NCBI GenBank assembly: GCA_963792205.1
Contig: CAWBVI010000002.1
Location: 372,001 to 436,000 of the forward strand
Length of the DNA stretch: 64,000 bases
Reading direction: 5' to 3'
Origin: DATDAH01 sp963792205
GTDB taxonomy: Bacteria; Actinomycetota; Acidimicrobiia; Acidimicrobiales; DATDAH01
This document shows positions 52,544-62,648 of the stretch, piece after piece. The position numbers and the translations under genes are program-made. The notes beneath the pieces are model-generated. The model ran no database searches. It worked only from the letters and a program-made list of their open reading frames with translations, and had not been told where the DNA came from. How positions within the stretch are numbered: position 1 is the stretch's first letter; each line of letters starts with the position of its first letter.

Positions 52544-53130
52544 CCCCGGAGGAGATCCGCCAGCTGGCCGACGACATCGTGGCCCGGGCCGAGTTCCGCC
52601 AGCCCGAGCCGAGCCTGCTCGAACGGTTCCAGACCTGGGTCGAGGACCTGATCGGCCGGATCTTCGAGGCCGCGTTCTCGGGCGGGGCGGGCTCGATCCT
52701 CGGGTGGGTCGTGCTCGTCGGCGCGGTGATCGCCATCGTGTGGTTCGCCACCCGCTTCGGCCGCACCGTGCAGGCCGACCGGCGGGTCGGCATCACGGTC
52801 GAAGGCATCCACCGCCGGACGCCGGCCGAATGGCGGGCCGAAGCCGAGGCCCAGGAGGCGGCGGGCGAGTGGAAGCTGGCCCTGCGCTCCCGCTACCGGG
52901 CGCTGATCGGCGACCTGATCGCCGAGGGGGTGCTGGTCGAGGTCGCGGGCCGGACCACGGGGGAGTACCGCGGCGACGTGGCCCGGGAGGCCCCGCAGCG
53001 GGCGGATGACTTCGCCGCCGCCACCGAGCTCTTCGAGTCGGCGTGGTACGGCGACCACCCGACGGGTCCCGAGGAGAACGCCCGCTTCCAGGCGCGGGCC
53101 CGGGCCGTGGCCTCCGGAGTTGCGGTGTGA
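52540..53130 (+). CDS. DUF4129 protein
   Basis: 196 residues with a membrane segment (about 50-70) and a C-terminal DUF4129 domain (GEWKLALRSRYRALIGDLIAEGVLV ... GRTTGEYRGDV), containing the family's RYRAL helix and TxxEYRxDV motif. Members accompany MoxR-DUF58 pairs and transglutaminase-like proteins. Overlaps both neighbours by four bases. Confidence 0.85.
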   Translation: MTPEEIRQLADDIVARAEFRQPEPSLLERFQTWVEDLIGRIFEAAFSGGAGSILGWVVLVGAVIAIVWFATRFGRTVQADRRVGITVEGIHRRTPAEWRAEAEAQEAAGEWKLALRSRYRALIGDLIAEGVLVEVAGRTTGEYRGDVAREAPQRADDFAAATELFESAWYGDHPTGPEENARFQARARAVASGVAV

Positions 53131-54210
53131 ACCGGTCGTGGCGGTTCGTCCTGGTGCTGGTCGGCGTGCTCGTGGTCGTCGTCCTCGTCGCGGGGAACCC
53201 CGATGACGATCCGGGGGCGCCGCTGAGCCCCGACGGCACCGGACCGGCCGGCGCCAAGGCCGTCGTGCTCCTGCTCGAGGATCTCGGCGCCGAGGTCGAC
53301 ATCGAGCAGGAGGCACCGGGCGCGACCGCCGACACGGCCCTCCTGCTGCGGGACACGCTGTCGGTGGAACGACGCGACGCCATGCTCGACTGGGTCCGTC
53401 GAGGCGGGACCCTCGTGGTGGCGGACCCCAACTCGGCCGTCACGCCGCCAGTGGTCGAGCCCATCGGCAGCTTCGCCGGCCTGGGAGACGTCACCATCGA
53501 ACGCGACCAGTGCGACGTGGACGACCTCGATGGCGTCGAACGGCTCGAGCTCGGCGGCGGCGTCCGCTACGAAGCTGAGGCGGCCGTCGGGAGCTGCTTC
53601 GGCGACGGCGCGACGGCCTTCGTCATCGAGGAGGCGGTCGGCGAAGGCCGACTGATCCAGGTCGGTGGCCCCTACCCGTTCACCAACGAAGGACTGGGTC
53701 GAGCCGATGCCGCCGTCCTCGCGGCCCGGCTCCTGGTCCCCGAGCCCGGCGCCCGGGTGGCCTTCCTCGACGAGGCGGGGCCGGGGAAGGGCGAGGACAC
53801 CCTGCTCGAGCTCGTGCCCGACCGTGTGCTCCTGGCCCTGGCCCAGCTCGGCGTGGCCTTCGCGGTCTACGTCTGGTTCCGGGCCCGCCGGGCCGGCCGG
53901 CCGGTGGCCGAGCCCCAGCCGACGACCCTCGCCGGCTCCGAGCTGGTCGAGGCCGTGGGCCGGCTGCTCCAGCAGGAGCGCTCGCCGCAGCGGGCCGCCG
54001 AGCGGCTGCGCGACGAGCTCCGCCGCACCCTCGCCCGCCGCCTCGGGCTGCCTCCCGGGGTCGGCCTCGAGGACCTGGTGGCCGCGGCGACGCGGGCGGG
54101 GGCCGACGCCGACCGCGTGCGGTCGGCCCTGGGGGAGGGCGCCGTGAGCGACGATGAGGCGCTGATCGCCCTCGCCCGAGACATCGACGAGACCCGACGG
54201 GAGGTCCTCC

Positions 54211-54224
<14 letters not shown>
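53127..54224 (+). CDS. DUF4350 membrane-anchored protein
   Basis: 365 residues. An N-terminal span (WRFVLVLVGVLVVVVLVAG) anchors an external DUF4350 domain (about 30-215) resembling a Rossmann/ThuA-like fold: VVLLLEDLGAEVDI, DWVRRGGTLVVADPNS, GEGRLIQVGGPYPFTNEGL. A second span (LLALAQLGVAFAVYVWFR) near residue 240 precedes a helical cytoplasmic region. Equivalent to Rv3691 in M. tuberculosis order. It overlaps moxR by 14 bases. Confidence 0.85.
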
Positions 54225-55194
<970 letters not shown>

Positions 55195-55200
55195 CCGGCC

Positions 55201-56508
55201 GTGCCCGTCCCCACCCGTCGCCTCGCCGGGGTGCTCGCCGTCGCCTCGCTCGCGGTGCTGGTATTGCCCGATCGAGGACTGGGCTCGCTCCTGCTGGTCG
55301 ACGGCGTGGTCCTGCTGGTCGCCCTCGCCGACCTCCTGCTCGCCCCCGCGCCGGGCCGCATCGAGGTGGCCCGGGACCTGCCCGGGGTCGTGTCCCTGGG
55401 CGCGGAGGCGACGATCAGGTGGCGCATCCGGTCGGACTCGCCCCGGCGGGCCTGGGTGTTGGTGGCCGACGAGCTGGCCCCGTCACTGCGAGCCGGTGAC
55501 CGCCGGGTCCGGATGCAGCTGGCCCCGGGCGACGAGGTGCGCGCCTCCACCTCGTTCCGCCCCGCCCGCCGCGGCCGCTTCACGCCCAGCGAGGTCGTGG
55601 TCCGGGTGACCGGACCGCTCGGCCTGATGTCGCGCCAGCGGGCGCGCCGGCTGCCCGGGCTGTTGCGCGTCCACCCCTCGTTCCGCTCCAAGGAGGAGGC
55701 CGAGCTCCGGATCGACCGGGCGCGGCTGCTCGAGGTCGGGCTCCGCTCCGCGGCCGGCCGCGGTGGCGGGACCGAGTTCGACCAGCTCCGGGACTACGGC
55801 GTGGACGACGAGTTCCGCCGGATCGACTGGGCCGCGACCGCCCGGGTCGACCGACCGGTCGTCCGCACCTACCGGGCCGAGCGGAACCAGACGGTGATCG
55901 TGCTGCTCGACAACGGCCGGGTGATGGCGGGCCAGGTGGACGACGTCCCGCGGGTCGAGCACGCCATGGACGCGGTGATGATGCTGACCGCGGTGGCATC
56001 CCGGCTCGGCGACCGGGCCGGCCTGGTGGCCTTCGACCACGAGGTGCGAGCGGTGGTGCCGCCGGCCCACGGCGCCCGACAGCTCGCCCGGGTGACCGAG
56101 GCGATGTACCGGCTGGAACCGGCCCTGGTCGAAGCCGACTACCGCGGGGCCTTCACGACCACGCTCACCCGCTTCCGGCGGCGGGCGCTGCTCGTCGTCC
56201 TCACCGAGCTGGTCGAGCAGTCCGTCGGTGAGTTCCTGGCCCCGGCCCTCCCGCTGATCTCGGCCCAGCACCTCGTGCTGATCGGCTCGGTCCAGGACCC
56301 GGAGGTGGTGGCGTGGGCCCGGAGCCGCCCGGACGACCCCTCCGAGGTGTACCGCACGACCGCCGCGGTCGCCGCCCTCGAGGAACGGGCCCGGACGATC
56401 GCCCGCCTGCAGGGCCTCGGGGCCACCGTCGTGGACGCCCCGCCCGGTCGGCTCGCCCCGCTCCTGACCGACGCCTACCTCAAGGTGAAGGCGACAGGAC
56501 GGCTCTGA
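55201..56508 (+). CDS. DUF58 protein (VWA-type MoxR partner)
   Basis: 435 residues: two N-terminal membrane segments (VLAVASLAVLVLP, LLLVDGVVLLVALADLLLA), a beta-rich extracellular-like region, and the DUF58 core with FDQLRDYGVDDEFRRIDWAA, then a von Willebrand A-like fold (VIVLLDNGRVMAG; the MIDAS DxSxS is degenerate: DNGR). GTG start. Its end overlaps the convergent SpoIIM gene by 29 bases. Confidence 0.9.
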   Translation: MPVPTRRLAGVLAVASLAVLVLPDRGLGSLLLVDGVVLLVALADLLLAPAPGRIEVARDLPGVVSLGAEATIRWRIRSDSPRRAWVLVADELAPSLRAGDRRVRMQLAPGDEVRASTSFRPARRGRFTPSEVVVRVTGPLGLMSRQRARRLPGLLRVHPSFRSKEEAELRIDRARLLEVGLRSAAGRGGGTEFDQLRDYGVDDEFRRIDWAATARVDRPVVRTYRAERNQTVIVLLDNGRVMAGQVDDVPRVEHAMDAVMMLTAVASRLGDRAGLVAFDHEVRAVVPPAHGARQLARVTEAMYRLEPALVEADYRGAFTTTLTRFRRRALLVVLTELVEQSVGEFLAPALPLISAQHLVLIGSVQDPEVVAWARSRPDDPSEVYRTTAAVAALEERARTIARLQGLGATVVDAPPGRLAPLLTDAYLKVKATGRL

Positions 56509-57514
56509 CTGGCTCGTCGCCCCAGGTCGGACGGTGCTCGCCGAGGAGACCGGTCTCACCCACGGTCGCGGCCCGTCGGCCCTGGGTCACGAGGTAGAGC
56601 AGGAACGCGGCCTCGACGGTCACGCCGATGCCCACCCGGAGCGCGGTCGACAGGCCGCTGCCGGTCACGAAGCCCTCGATCGCCCCCGCGGTGATGAAGG
56701 CCACGACCAGGCCGAGGACGATGACCACGGAGCGTCGGCCCTCCTCGGCGACGGCGTCCACCCGGGTCCGATCTCCGGGGGCGATCAGGGCCCAGCCCAT
56801 CTGGATGCCGGCGCCCCCCGCCATCGCCACCGCCGTCAGCTCCAGCAGGCCGTGGGGCAGGATCAGCCCGAAGAACTTGGGCGCTTCGCCCGCGGCGACG
56901 AACAGGCCCGCCGCCACGCCGAGGTTCGCGCCGTTGAGGACGAGGATGTAGGTCGCGCCGAGGCACAAGAAGATCCCGGCGGCGAAGGCCAGGAGCGACA
57001 CCTGGATGTTGTTGACGGTGACCTCGGTGGCGAACTGGGCCGCGGGTTCGGAGGAGTAGTAGGCCTCGAAGTCCTCCTCGAGGTACGCCTCGCGGACGGC
57101 GTCGGGCGCGGCGGCGTCGAGGGCGGCGTCGGACGTGCCGATCCACGCGCCCACGGTCACCGCGGGGACCACGAGGCAGAGCGTGGCCACGAGGAGGAAC
57201 CGGCGCCCGTGCCAGCAGGCGGCGGGGAAGGTCACCGCGAAGAACGTGCCGATGGCCGAGAACGTGCGGGGCCGGCTTCCGTAGATCACGCCGTTGGCCT
57301 CGGCGACGATCCGGGTGAGCCGGGCGGTCAGGCCCGGATCGCCGTACGCGGCGCGGGCGTAGGAGAGGTGGGCGGAGGCCCGCTGGTAGTCGGCGACCAG
57401 CTCGTCGACCTCGCCGGGCCGCAACCGCCGGACACCGCGGCGGGCCCGGCGAGTGCGTTCTTCGAGTTGCTGCCACTCCGCCTCGTGGCGGTCGATGAAG
57501 CCGTCGATGTCCGT
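56480..57514 (-). CDS. SpoIIM-like membrane protein with apparent ACG start
   Basis: About 344 residues. N-terminus conserved in the family (DIDGFIDRHEAEWQQLEE, then LRPGEVDELVADYQRASAHL), then about six spans with the SpoIIM motifs NNIQVSLLAFAAG and LPHGLLELTAVAMAGG. SpoIIM proteins act at membranes with peptidoglycan enzymes in sporulating bacteria and occur widely in non-sporulating actinobacteria (Rv3694c order). The conserved N-terminus is in frame only from an ACG at 57514; no ATG, GTG or TTG lies between the upstream stop and residue 30, where a TTG (57424) would truncate it. TAACCT lies seven bases before the ACG. Confidence 0.85.
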   Translation of the reverse strand, partial: TDIDGFIDRHEAEWQQLEERTRRARRGVRRLRPGEVDELVADYQRASAHLSYARAAYGDPGLTARLTRIVAEANGVIYGSRPRTFSAIGTFFAVTFPAACWHGRRFLLVATLCLVVPAVTVGAWIGTSDAALDAAAPDAVREAYLEEDFEAYYSSEPAAQFATEVTVNNIQVSLLAFAAGIFLCLGATYILVLNGANLGVAAGLFVAAGEAPKFFGLILPHGLLELTAVAMAGGAGIQMGWALIAPGDRTRVDAVAEEGRRSVVIVLGLVVAFITAGAIEGFVTGSGLSTALRVGIGVTVEAAFLLYLVTQGRRAATVGETGLLGEHRPTWGDEPVRAVLSPSP

Positions 57515-57537
57515 GGGGCCGAGGTTAGGTTCGCGCC
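57515..57537. promoter_or_regulatory. Divergent overlapping -10 boxes (SpoIIM/RDD genes)
   Basis: TAACCT on the minus strand (57522-57527) and TAGGTT on the plus strand (57526-57531) overlap by two bases and lie seven and six bases from their start codons (ACG and GTG). No ribosome-binding site fits in either spacer, so both messages would be leaderless and their polymerases would compete. Confidence 0.55.
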
Positions 57538-58296
57538 GTGACCGGGATCGTCACCCCCGAGGCGGTCCGGCTCGAGTTCGAGCCCGCCGGCGTGGCGACC
57601 CGGATGCTCGGGTTCTTCATCGACCTCGCGATCCAGCTGGCGGGTCTCCTGGCGCTCTTCGTCGTCGTCGGCCTCTTGAGCAGCGACCTCTCCGAGACGG
57701 CCGCGGTGATCCTGACGGTGGTCGGGCTGTTCCTGGTCCTCTTCGGCTACCCCATCGGCTGCGAGGCCCTGTGGCGCGGCCGGACCGTGGGCAAGGCCGC
57801 CCTCGGCCTGAGGGTCCGGACCCGTGAGGGGGCGCCCGTCCGCTTCCGGCACGCGGCGATCCGCGGGGCGATCGGCTTCGTCGAGCTCTACGTCCTCCTC
57901 GGCGTGCCGGCCACGATCTCGGTCCTGGTGACCCGGGACAGCCAGCGGCTCGGGGACCTCGCCGCCGGGACCCTCGTGCTCCGCGAGCGGACGGCCCACT
58001 CCTCCACCGCCTCGGCGTTCGCCTTCTACCCGCCGCCGGGCTGGGAGCCCTACGCCGCCTCGCTCGACGTCGGGGCGATGACGGCCGACCAGTACGGCGT
58101 GGTCCGGGGGTTCCTGCTGCGGGCCCACGAGCTCACCCCGTCGGCCCGTTCGCACCTGGCGGTGCGGCTGGCCAACCCGCTGGCCGAGGTGCTCCACCAC
58201 CAGCCCCCCCAAGGCGTGCACCCGGAGTCGTTCCTGCACTGCGCCGCCGCCGCGTACCAGCGCCGTCACGGAGGTGCGGACTGGACCGTGGCGTAG
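57538..58296 (+). CDS. RDD-family membrane protein
   Basis: 252 residues. RDD domain in the first 150 residues: FEPAGVATRMLGFFIDLAIQ with the Arg and Asp of the name, three spans, and GRTVGKAALGLRVRT. The C-terminal 90 residues form a soluble tail with HALTPSARSH-like helices and HHQPPQGVHP. RDD proteins are linked to ion exchange or membrane stress. GTG start with TAGGTT six bases upstream. Confidence 0.88.
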   Translation: MTGIVTPEAVRLEFEPAGVATRMLGFFIDLAIQLAGLLALFVVVGLLSSDLSETAAVILTVVGLFLVLFGYPIGCEALWRGRTVGKAALGLRVRTREGAPVRFRHAAIRGAIGFVELYVLLGVPATISVLVTRDSQRLGDLAAGTLVLRERTAHSSTASAFAFYPPPGWEPYAASLDVGAMTADQYGVVRGFLLRAHELTPSARSHLAVRLANPLAEVLHHQPPQGVHPESFLHCAAAAYQRRHGGADWTVA

Positions 58297-58320
58297 CCGG
58301 CGGTCCCTAGCCTTGGGGGG

Positions 58321-59463
58321 GTGACCGGCACCTACCTCGACTGTGCGGCGTCGATGCCCGTGCGGCCCGAGGCCGTGGCCGAGTTGACGCGTGTGCTGAC
58401 CGAGCTCCCGGGCAACCCGTCGGGCGCCCATGCCGAGGCCCGGGCGGCGCGCCGGGTCCTCGACGACGCCCGCGACGTGCTGGCCGAGGCGCTCGGTTCG
58501 GGACCGGGCGATGTGGTCTTCACCGGCGGCGGGACCGAGGCCGACAACCTCGCCGTCCTCGGGACCCACGAGGCGACGGGCGGGGCGCTGGTGACCTCGG
58601 CCGTGGAACACCCCGCCGTGCGCGACCCGGCTGACCGGCTCGGCGGGCGGGTGGCCGCCGTCGACGGCTCGGGTCGCATCGACCTCGACGCGCTCGCCGC
58701 GCTGCTCGACGACGAGGTGCGGCTGGTGTCGGTGATGCTCGTCAACAACGAGGTGGGCACCATCCAGCCGCTGGCCGAGGTGGCCGAGGTCGTCCGCCGG
58801 CACGCGCCCGCCGCCGTGCTGCACACCGATGCGGTCCAGGCCCTCTCGTGGGTCGACGTGGCGGAGGCGGCGGCCGAGGCCGACCTGATCTCGGTGAGCG
58901 CCCACAAGTTCGGCGGACCGAAGGGGGTGGGGGCCCTGGTCGTCCGTCCCGGCGTGACGCTTGCGCCCCGCCTGCTGGGCGGAGGCCAGGAGCGCGACCG
59001 CCGCAGCGGGACGCAGAACGTCGCCGGCGTCGCCGCCATGGCCGCCGCGGCCACGGTGACGATCGAGGAGCGCCCGGGCGACCTCGCTCGCATCACCACC
59101 CTGCGGGACCGCTTGGCCGACGGCCTCGTGGCCGCCGTCCCCGGCGCGATCGAGACGGGGATCACCGACCGTGACCGCAGCCACCGGGCGGCCGGGCTCT
59201 GCCACGTCTGCATCGCCGGCGTGGAGGCCGAGGCCCTGTTGTTCCTGCTCGACCAGGCCGGGATCTCGGCTTCGGCGGCCTCGTCCTGCGCCAGCGGCGC
59301 GGCGGAGCCGTCCCCCGTCCTCGCGGCCATGGGCGTGCCCCGGGAGCAGGCGATGGGTTCGCTGCGCCTGTCCCTCGGGTGGGCCACCTCCGACGCCGAC
59401 GTCGACCACGCGCTCGACGCGATCCCCGCGGCCGTCGATCGGCTGCGGGCAGCAGCGGCATGA
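58321..59463 (+). CDS. Cysteine desulfurase, IscS/NifS family
   Basis: PLP enzyme (380 aa) that removes sulfur from cysteine for tRNA thiolation and Fe-S clusters. TYLDCAASMPVRPEAV near the N-terminus, HTDAVQALSWV, the PLP Lys in SVSAHKFGGPKGVG, and the active-site Cys in SASAASSCASGAAEPS. Coupled by ATGA overlap to mnmA, which uses the sulfur. GTG start with TAGCCT seven bases upstream. The same order (iscS-like, mnmA) occurs in M. tuberculosis. Confidence 0.95.
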   Translation: MTGTYLDCAASMPVRPEAVAELTRVLTELPGNPSGAHAEARAARRVLDDARDVLAEALGSGPGDVVFTGGGTEADNLAVLGTHEATGGALVTSAVEHPAVRDPADRLGGRVAAVDGSGRIDLDALAALLDDEVRLVSVMLVNNEVGTIQPLAEVAEVVRRHAPAAVLHTDAVQALSWVDVAEAAAEADLISVSAHKFGGPKGVGALVVRPGVTLAPRLLGGGQERDRRSGTQNVAGVAAMAAAATVTIEERPGDLARITTLRDRLADGLVAAVPGAIETGITDRDRSHRAAGLCHVCIAGVEAEALLFLLDQAGISASAASSCASGAAEPSPVLAAMGVPREQAMGSLRLSLGWATSDADVDHALDAIPAAVDRLRAAAA

Positions 59464-60488
59464 AGGTCCTGGTCGCGATGTCAGGTGGGGTGGACTCCTC
59501 GGTCGCCGCCGCGCTGCTGGCCGAGGCGGGCCACGACGTGCAGGGGGTGACCCTGCGCCTTTGGGGTGGGCCCTCGGACCAGGGCTGCTGCTCGGTGGCC
59601 GACGTGGAGGACGCCCGGCGGGTCGCCGACCGCCTCGGGCTCGACCACCACGTGTTCAACTTCGGCCTCGACTTCGAGCGGGACGTGGTCGACCCGTACG
59701 TCGCCGCCCACGCCGCGGGGCGCACGCCGAACCCGTGCATCGAGTGCAACCGCCACCTCAAGTTCGACCGCCTCCTGGCGCGGGCCACAGCCCTCGGCTT
59801 CGACGCCATCGCCACCGGCCACCACGCCCGGATCGTCGAGCGCGCCAGCGGTGGCCGGCGCATCGCCCGTGGCGCCGACGAGGCCAAGGACCAGTCCTAC
59901 GTCCTCCACATGCTCGACCAGGCCGCGCTGGCCCGGGTCCTCCTCCCCGTGGGGTCGATGACCAAGGCCGAGGTCCGGGCCCGGGCCGCCGAGCTGGGGT
60001 TGCGCACGGCCGCCAAGCCCGACAGCCAGGACGTGTGCTTCATCTCGGCCTCGGCCGGACGCCGGGCCTTCCTCGAGGACCGCCTCGACCTCACCCCGGG
60101 CCGGGTGGTCGACACCGAGGGCACGGAGGTCGGCCGGGTCGACGCCGTCGAGCTGGTGACCGTCGGCCAGCGGCGGGGCCTGGGGCTGCCCGGGCGCGGC
60201 CGCGAGCCGCGGTTCGCCGTGGCCGTCGACGCGGGCACGGCCACGGTCACGGTCGGTCGCCGCGAGGACCTGCTCGACACTGAACTGGCCCTGACCGACC
60301 TGGTGTGGGCCGACGGACCGGTGCGCGGGCCGGTGCTGGCCCAGTGCAGTGCGCACGGCGAGGTACGTACCGGCGTGCTGGACGGCGACGTGCTCCGCTG
60401 GGACCGGCCCCAGCCCCGCGTCGCCCCCGGCCAGAGCGTCGCCTTCTACACCGGCGACGAGGTCCTCGGCGGCGCCATCGCTCGCTGA
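59460..60488 (+). CDS. mnmA: tRNA-specific 2-thiouridylase
   Basis: Forms 2-thiouridine at U34 of tRNAs for Glu, Gln and Lys (342 aa). PP-loop MSGGVDSSVAAALL at the N-terminus, catalytic Cys residues in TPNPCIECNRHLKF and DSQDVCFI, and C-terminal OB-like domain with RGLGLPG. It receives persulfide sulfur from the adjacent desulfurase. ATG overlaps the desulfurase stop. A palindromic repeat follows 48 bases downstream. Confidence 0.96.
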   Translation: MKVLVAMSGGVDSSVAAALLAEAGHDVQGVTLRLWGGPSDQGCCSVADVEDARRVADRLGLDHHVFNFGLDFERDVVDPYVAAHAAGRTPNPCIECNRHLKFDRLLARATALGFDAIATGHHARIVERASGGRRIARGADEAKDQSYVLHMLDQAALARVLLPVGSMTKAEVRARAAELGLRTAAKPDSQDVCFISASAGRRAFLEDRLDLTPGRVVDTEGTEVGRVDAVELVTVGQRRGLGLPGRGREPRFAVAVDAGTATVTVGRREDLLDTELALTDLVWADGPVRGPVLAQCSAHGEVRTGVLDGDVLRWDRPQPRVAPGQSVAFYTGDEVLGGAIAR

Positions 60489-60535
60489 GCCCACCGAACG
60501 AAACCACGCACGCAGGTGGTGCGCTGCTCGTCCTC

Positions 60536-60586
60536 CGAAATTGCGCCGATATGTCACGCCCACGGTGACAAATCAGCGCAATTTCG
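60536..60586. repeat. 51-bp palindromic repeat, family 1, copy B
   Basis: Same length and arms as the element at 1059-1109: CGAAATTGCGCCGAT and ATCAGCGCAATTTCG, with inner GTCAC/GTGAC. Seven of 51 bases differ. It sits in the 170-bp gap between the convergent mnmA and membrane-protein genes, where a two-way terminator would be useful. The rest of this gap holds nothing else I can identify. Confidence 0.85.
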
Positions 60587-60658
60587 ATCTTGGGCCGGCG
60601 AGGCCCGGGAAGCGATCGGCGATCTGAGTCCAGCACCCCCTGCGTGCGATCGGTTGCC

Positions 60659-61522
60659 CTACCCGATGGTGAGGCCACGGCTGCGGGCGTCGGTCAGGAC
60701 GGCGGCGGGGCGGGTGGGGCAGACCAGGACGGCGGCGGTCGTCACCTCTTCGGCGGCGCCGCGGGCGCGGCGCATCAGGTCGGTCGGGGCGCGAAGCCGG
60801 AGCTCGAGGACCAAACCGCCGGCGCCCAGGGTCAGGTCGGTGGCGTCGCTGTCGACGGGCGCCGGGCCGACGGACGCCAGGGCGGCCTTCGCGAGCAGGA
60901 CGGGATCGGTCAGGGTCAGGGGGTCGTGGACCACGACCCCGCCCGGGACCATCACCAGGAACCGCCGCGACAACCCGTGCAGCGATCGGGTGGCGACGCC
61001 GGCCGCGAGGAGGCCGACCACGGTCACGAGCCCGCCCACGACCCACTGGCGCGCGGCCAGCAGGAGCGGCCCCACCGACACGCCGGCCAGGGCCACCGCC
61101 ACAGCTACGGGCGCGGCGATCAAGGCCACGGCCGGCGGCACCCGGAGCGGGAAGCGGTGCTCGGGCCCGTACGAGGAGCCGTCGACGAGAGCCTCGGCCA
61201 CGGTCGGCCACGCCGTGAGCACGGCCGTCGCCGTCGCCACTCCCACGGCGAGCAGGTCGAGACCGTCGACCCCTCCCGCCACGGCGGCGGCCACCGCCAC
61301 GGCCAGGAGCGCGGGGGTGCCGAGCCGGAGCACGGTCAGCGACACGATGCGAGGGACGGCGAGGGCGAGGAGGACCCCGGCCCACGCGGCCCAGAGACCG
61401 ATGGTCGCCGTCCACCGCGGGGGGCCGGACCACCCACTGATCGCGTCCTCCACGGCCGGGCCGACGGTCACCGGCAGGGTGACCCAGACCACCCGCAGGA
61501 CGTTGAGGGCCCCGGGTCGCAC
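60659..61522 (-). CDS. Membrane protein of unknown function
   Basis: 287 residues with about seven predicted membrane segments in the first 190 residues and a soluble C-terminal part (about 195-287) with FLVMVPGGVVVHDPLTLTDP, a PH-like or YcxB-like strand pattern. No family named with confidence. GTG start. Convergent with mnmA, divergent from the MetE-like gene. Confidence 0.75.
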   Translation of the reverse strand: MRPGALNVLRVVWVTLPVTVGPAVEDAISGWSGPPRWTATIGLWAAWAGVLLALAVPRIVSLTVLRLGTPALLAVAVAAAVAGGVDGLDLLAVGVATATAVLTAWPTVAEALVDGSSYGPEHRFPLRVPPAVALIAAPVAVAVALAGVSVGPLLLAARQWVVGGLVTVVGLLAAGVATRSLHGLSRRFLVMVPGGVVVHDPLTLTDPVLLAKAALASVGPAPVDSDATDLTLGAGGLVLELRLRAPTDLMRRARGAAEEVTTAAVLVCPTRPAAVLTDARSRGLTIG

Positions 61523-61568
61523 GGGGGGAGATTTGCCGATGAGGGTCTCCGGTCGCTATTCACGCGGC

Positions 61569-62618
61569 ATGGGGGACGGGGAGATCGCAGCCGAAGAGAG
61601 GTCGGAAGGGACCGATTTCCCTGTTTCCACCGGCACCGCGACGGCCATCGGCAGCCTCCCGCTGACTGACCCGAGCGAGGCGATCGACACCGTGCTGCGG
61701 ACCTTGCCGCGGCTGCCCGCGGCCCCGACGCTGCCCGGGCGCGACCCTCGCGAGCAGATGCTGGCCCAGGGGGCCTGGGGCCTGCGGGGGGTCGATGTGG
61801 GCGAGGACGGCGCCCTGACGATCGACCCGGCGGAGCTGGACGCCCGCCACCCCTACGTCGCCGATGGCGGCCTCGAGGGCCCGCCCTTCGAGACCCTGCT
61901 GGCCTTCCTCGACGCCGTCCGCGGCCGGCAGGGTGCGGTGAAGCTGCAGCTCACCGGGCCCGTCACGCTGGGCCGGGCCCTGCACGACGGGGGCGCACCC
62001 GCGGACGTCGCCTTCGCCGTCGCCGGCGCGGCCGTGCGGGAGCGAGTCGATGTGTTGCTGGCCGCCGCCCGGCACGTGATGCCGGTGGCCCCGCTGATCG
62101 TCTTCCTCGACGAGCCCGGCCTGTCGGGCAACGAGCACCCCCGCTTTCCGCTGGCCAACGACGAGGTGATCCAGCTCCTCTCGGAGTCGTTGGCGTCCAT
62201 CGAGCTCGACGCGGTCAGCGGCGTGCACTGCTGTGGCCCGACCGACTGGTCGCTGGTCACCCAGGCCGGCCCCCGGATCCTCTCGCTCCCGGTGAGCGCG
62301 GGGCTGGTGAGCCACGCCGGGATCATCGGCCGGTTCCTCGAACGCGACGGTTGGATCGCGTGGGGCGCGGTGCCGACGCACGAGCCGGTGGGCGAGACCG
62401 GCGACGGCCTGTGGCGCCGCCTCTCCGATCTGTGGTGCGCGCTGGTCCGGGACGGCTGCGACGCCGGCCGGCTGCGCCGCCAGGCCCTGGTCACCCCGGC
62501 CTGCGGCCTCGCCCTGCACGGCCCGAGCCAGGCCGACCACGTCCTCCGCCTGGCCGCCGACCTCGGCCGCCGGGTCCTGGGCCAGGCCATCGGCGTGCGC
62601 CTCCAGGTCGGGGCCTGA
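61569..62618 (+). CDS. MetE C-terminal-like (cobalamin-independent methionine synthase family) protein
   Basis: 349 residues with the UROD/MetE catalytic barrel only: ATAIGSLPLTDPSEAID, KLQLTGPVTLG, FLDEPGLSG, VHCCGPTDWS and LVTPACGLALHG, whose His/Cys/Cys residues should bind the zinc that activates the thiol acceptor. The N-terminal folate half of full MetE is absent, as in archaeal-type and Rv3015c-like proteins encoded beside ligA. It may methylate homocysteine from another donor or handle other thiols. ATG 61569 has TATTCA six bases upstream. Confidence 0.88.
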   Translation: MGDGEIAAEERSEGTDFPVSTGTATAIGSLPLTDPSEAIDTVLRTLPRLPAAPTLPGRDPREQMLAQGAWGLRGVDVGEDGALTIDPAELDARHPYVADGGLEGPPFETLLAFLDAVRGRQGAVKLQLTGPVTLGRALHDGGAPADVAFAVAGAAVRERVDVLLAAARHVMPVAPLIVFLDEPGLSGNEHPRFPLANDEVIQLLSESLASIELDAVSGVHCCGPTDWSLVTQAGPRILSLPVSAGLVSHAGIIGRFLERDGWIAWGAVPTHEPVGETGDGLWRRLSDLWCALVRDGCDAGRLRRQALVTPACGLALHGPSQADHVLRLAADLGRRVLGQAIGVRLQVGA

Positions 62619-62648
62619 CCGTCTCCACCCCTGAGTAGCTTCGGGGCA

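Noticed and set aside
61523..61568. SAM or B12 riboswitch before the MetE-like gene
   Set aside because: Only 46 bases separate it from the divergent gene, too short for such an aptamer, and no core sequence is visible.
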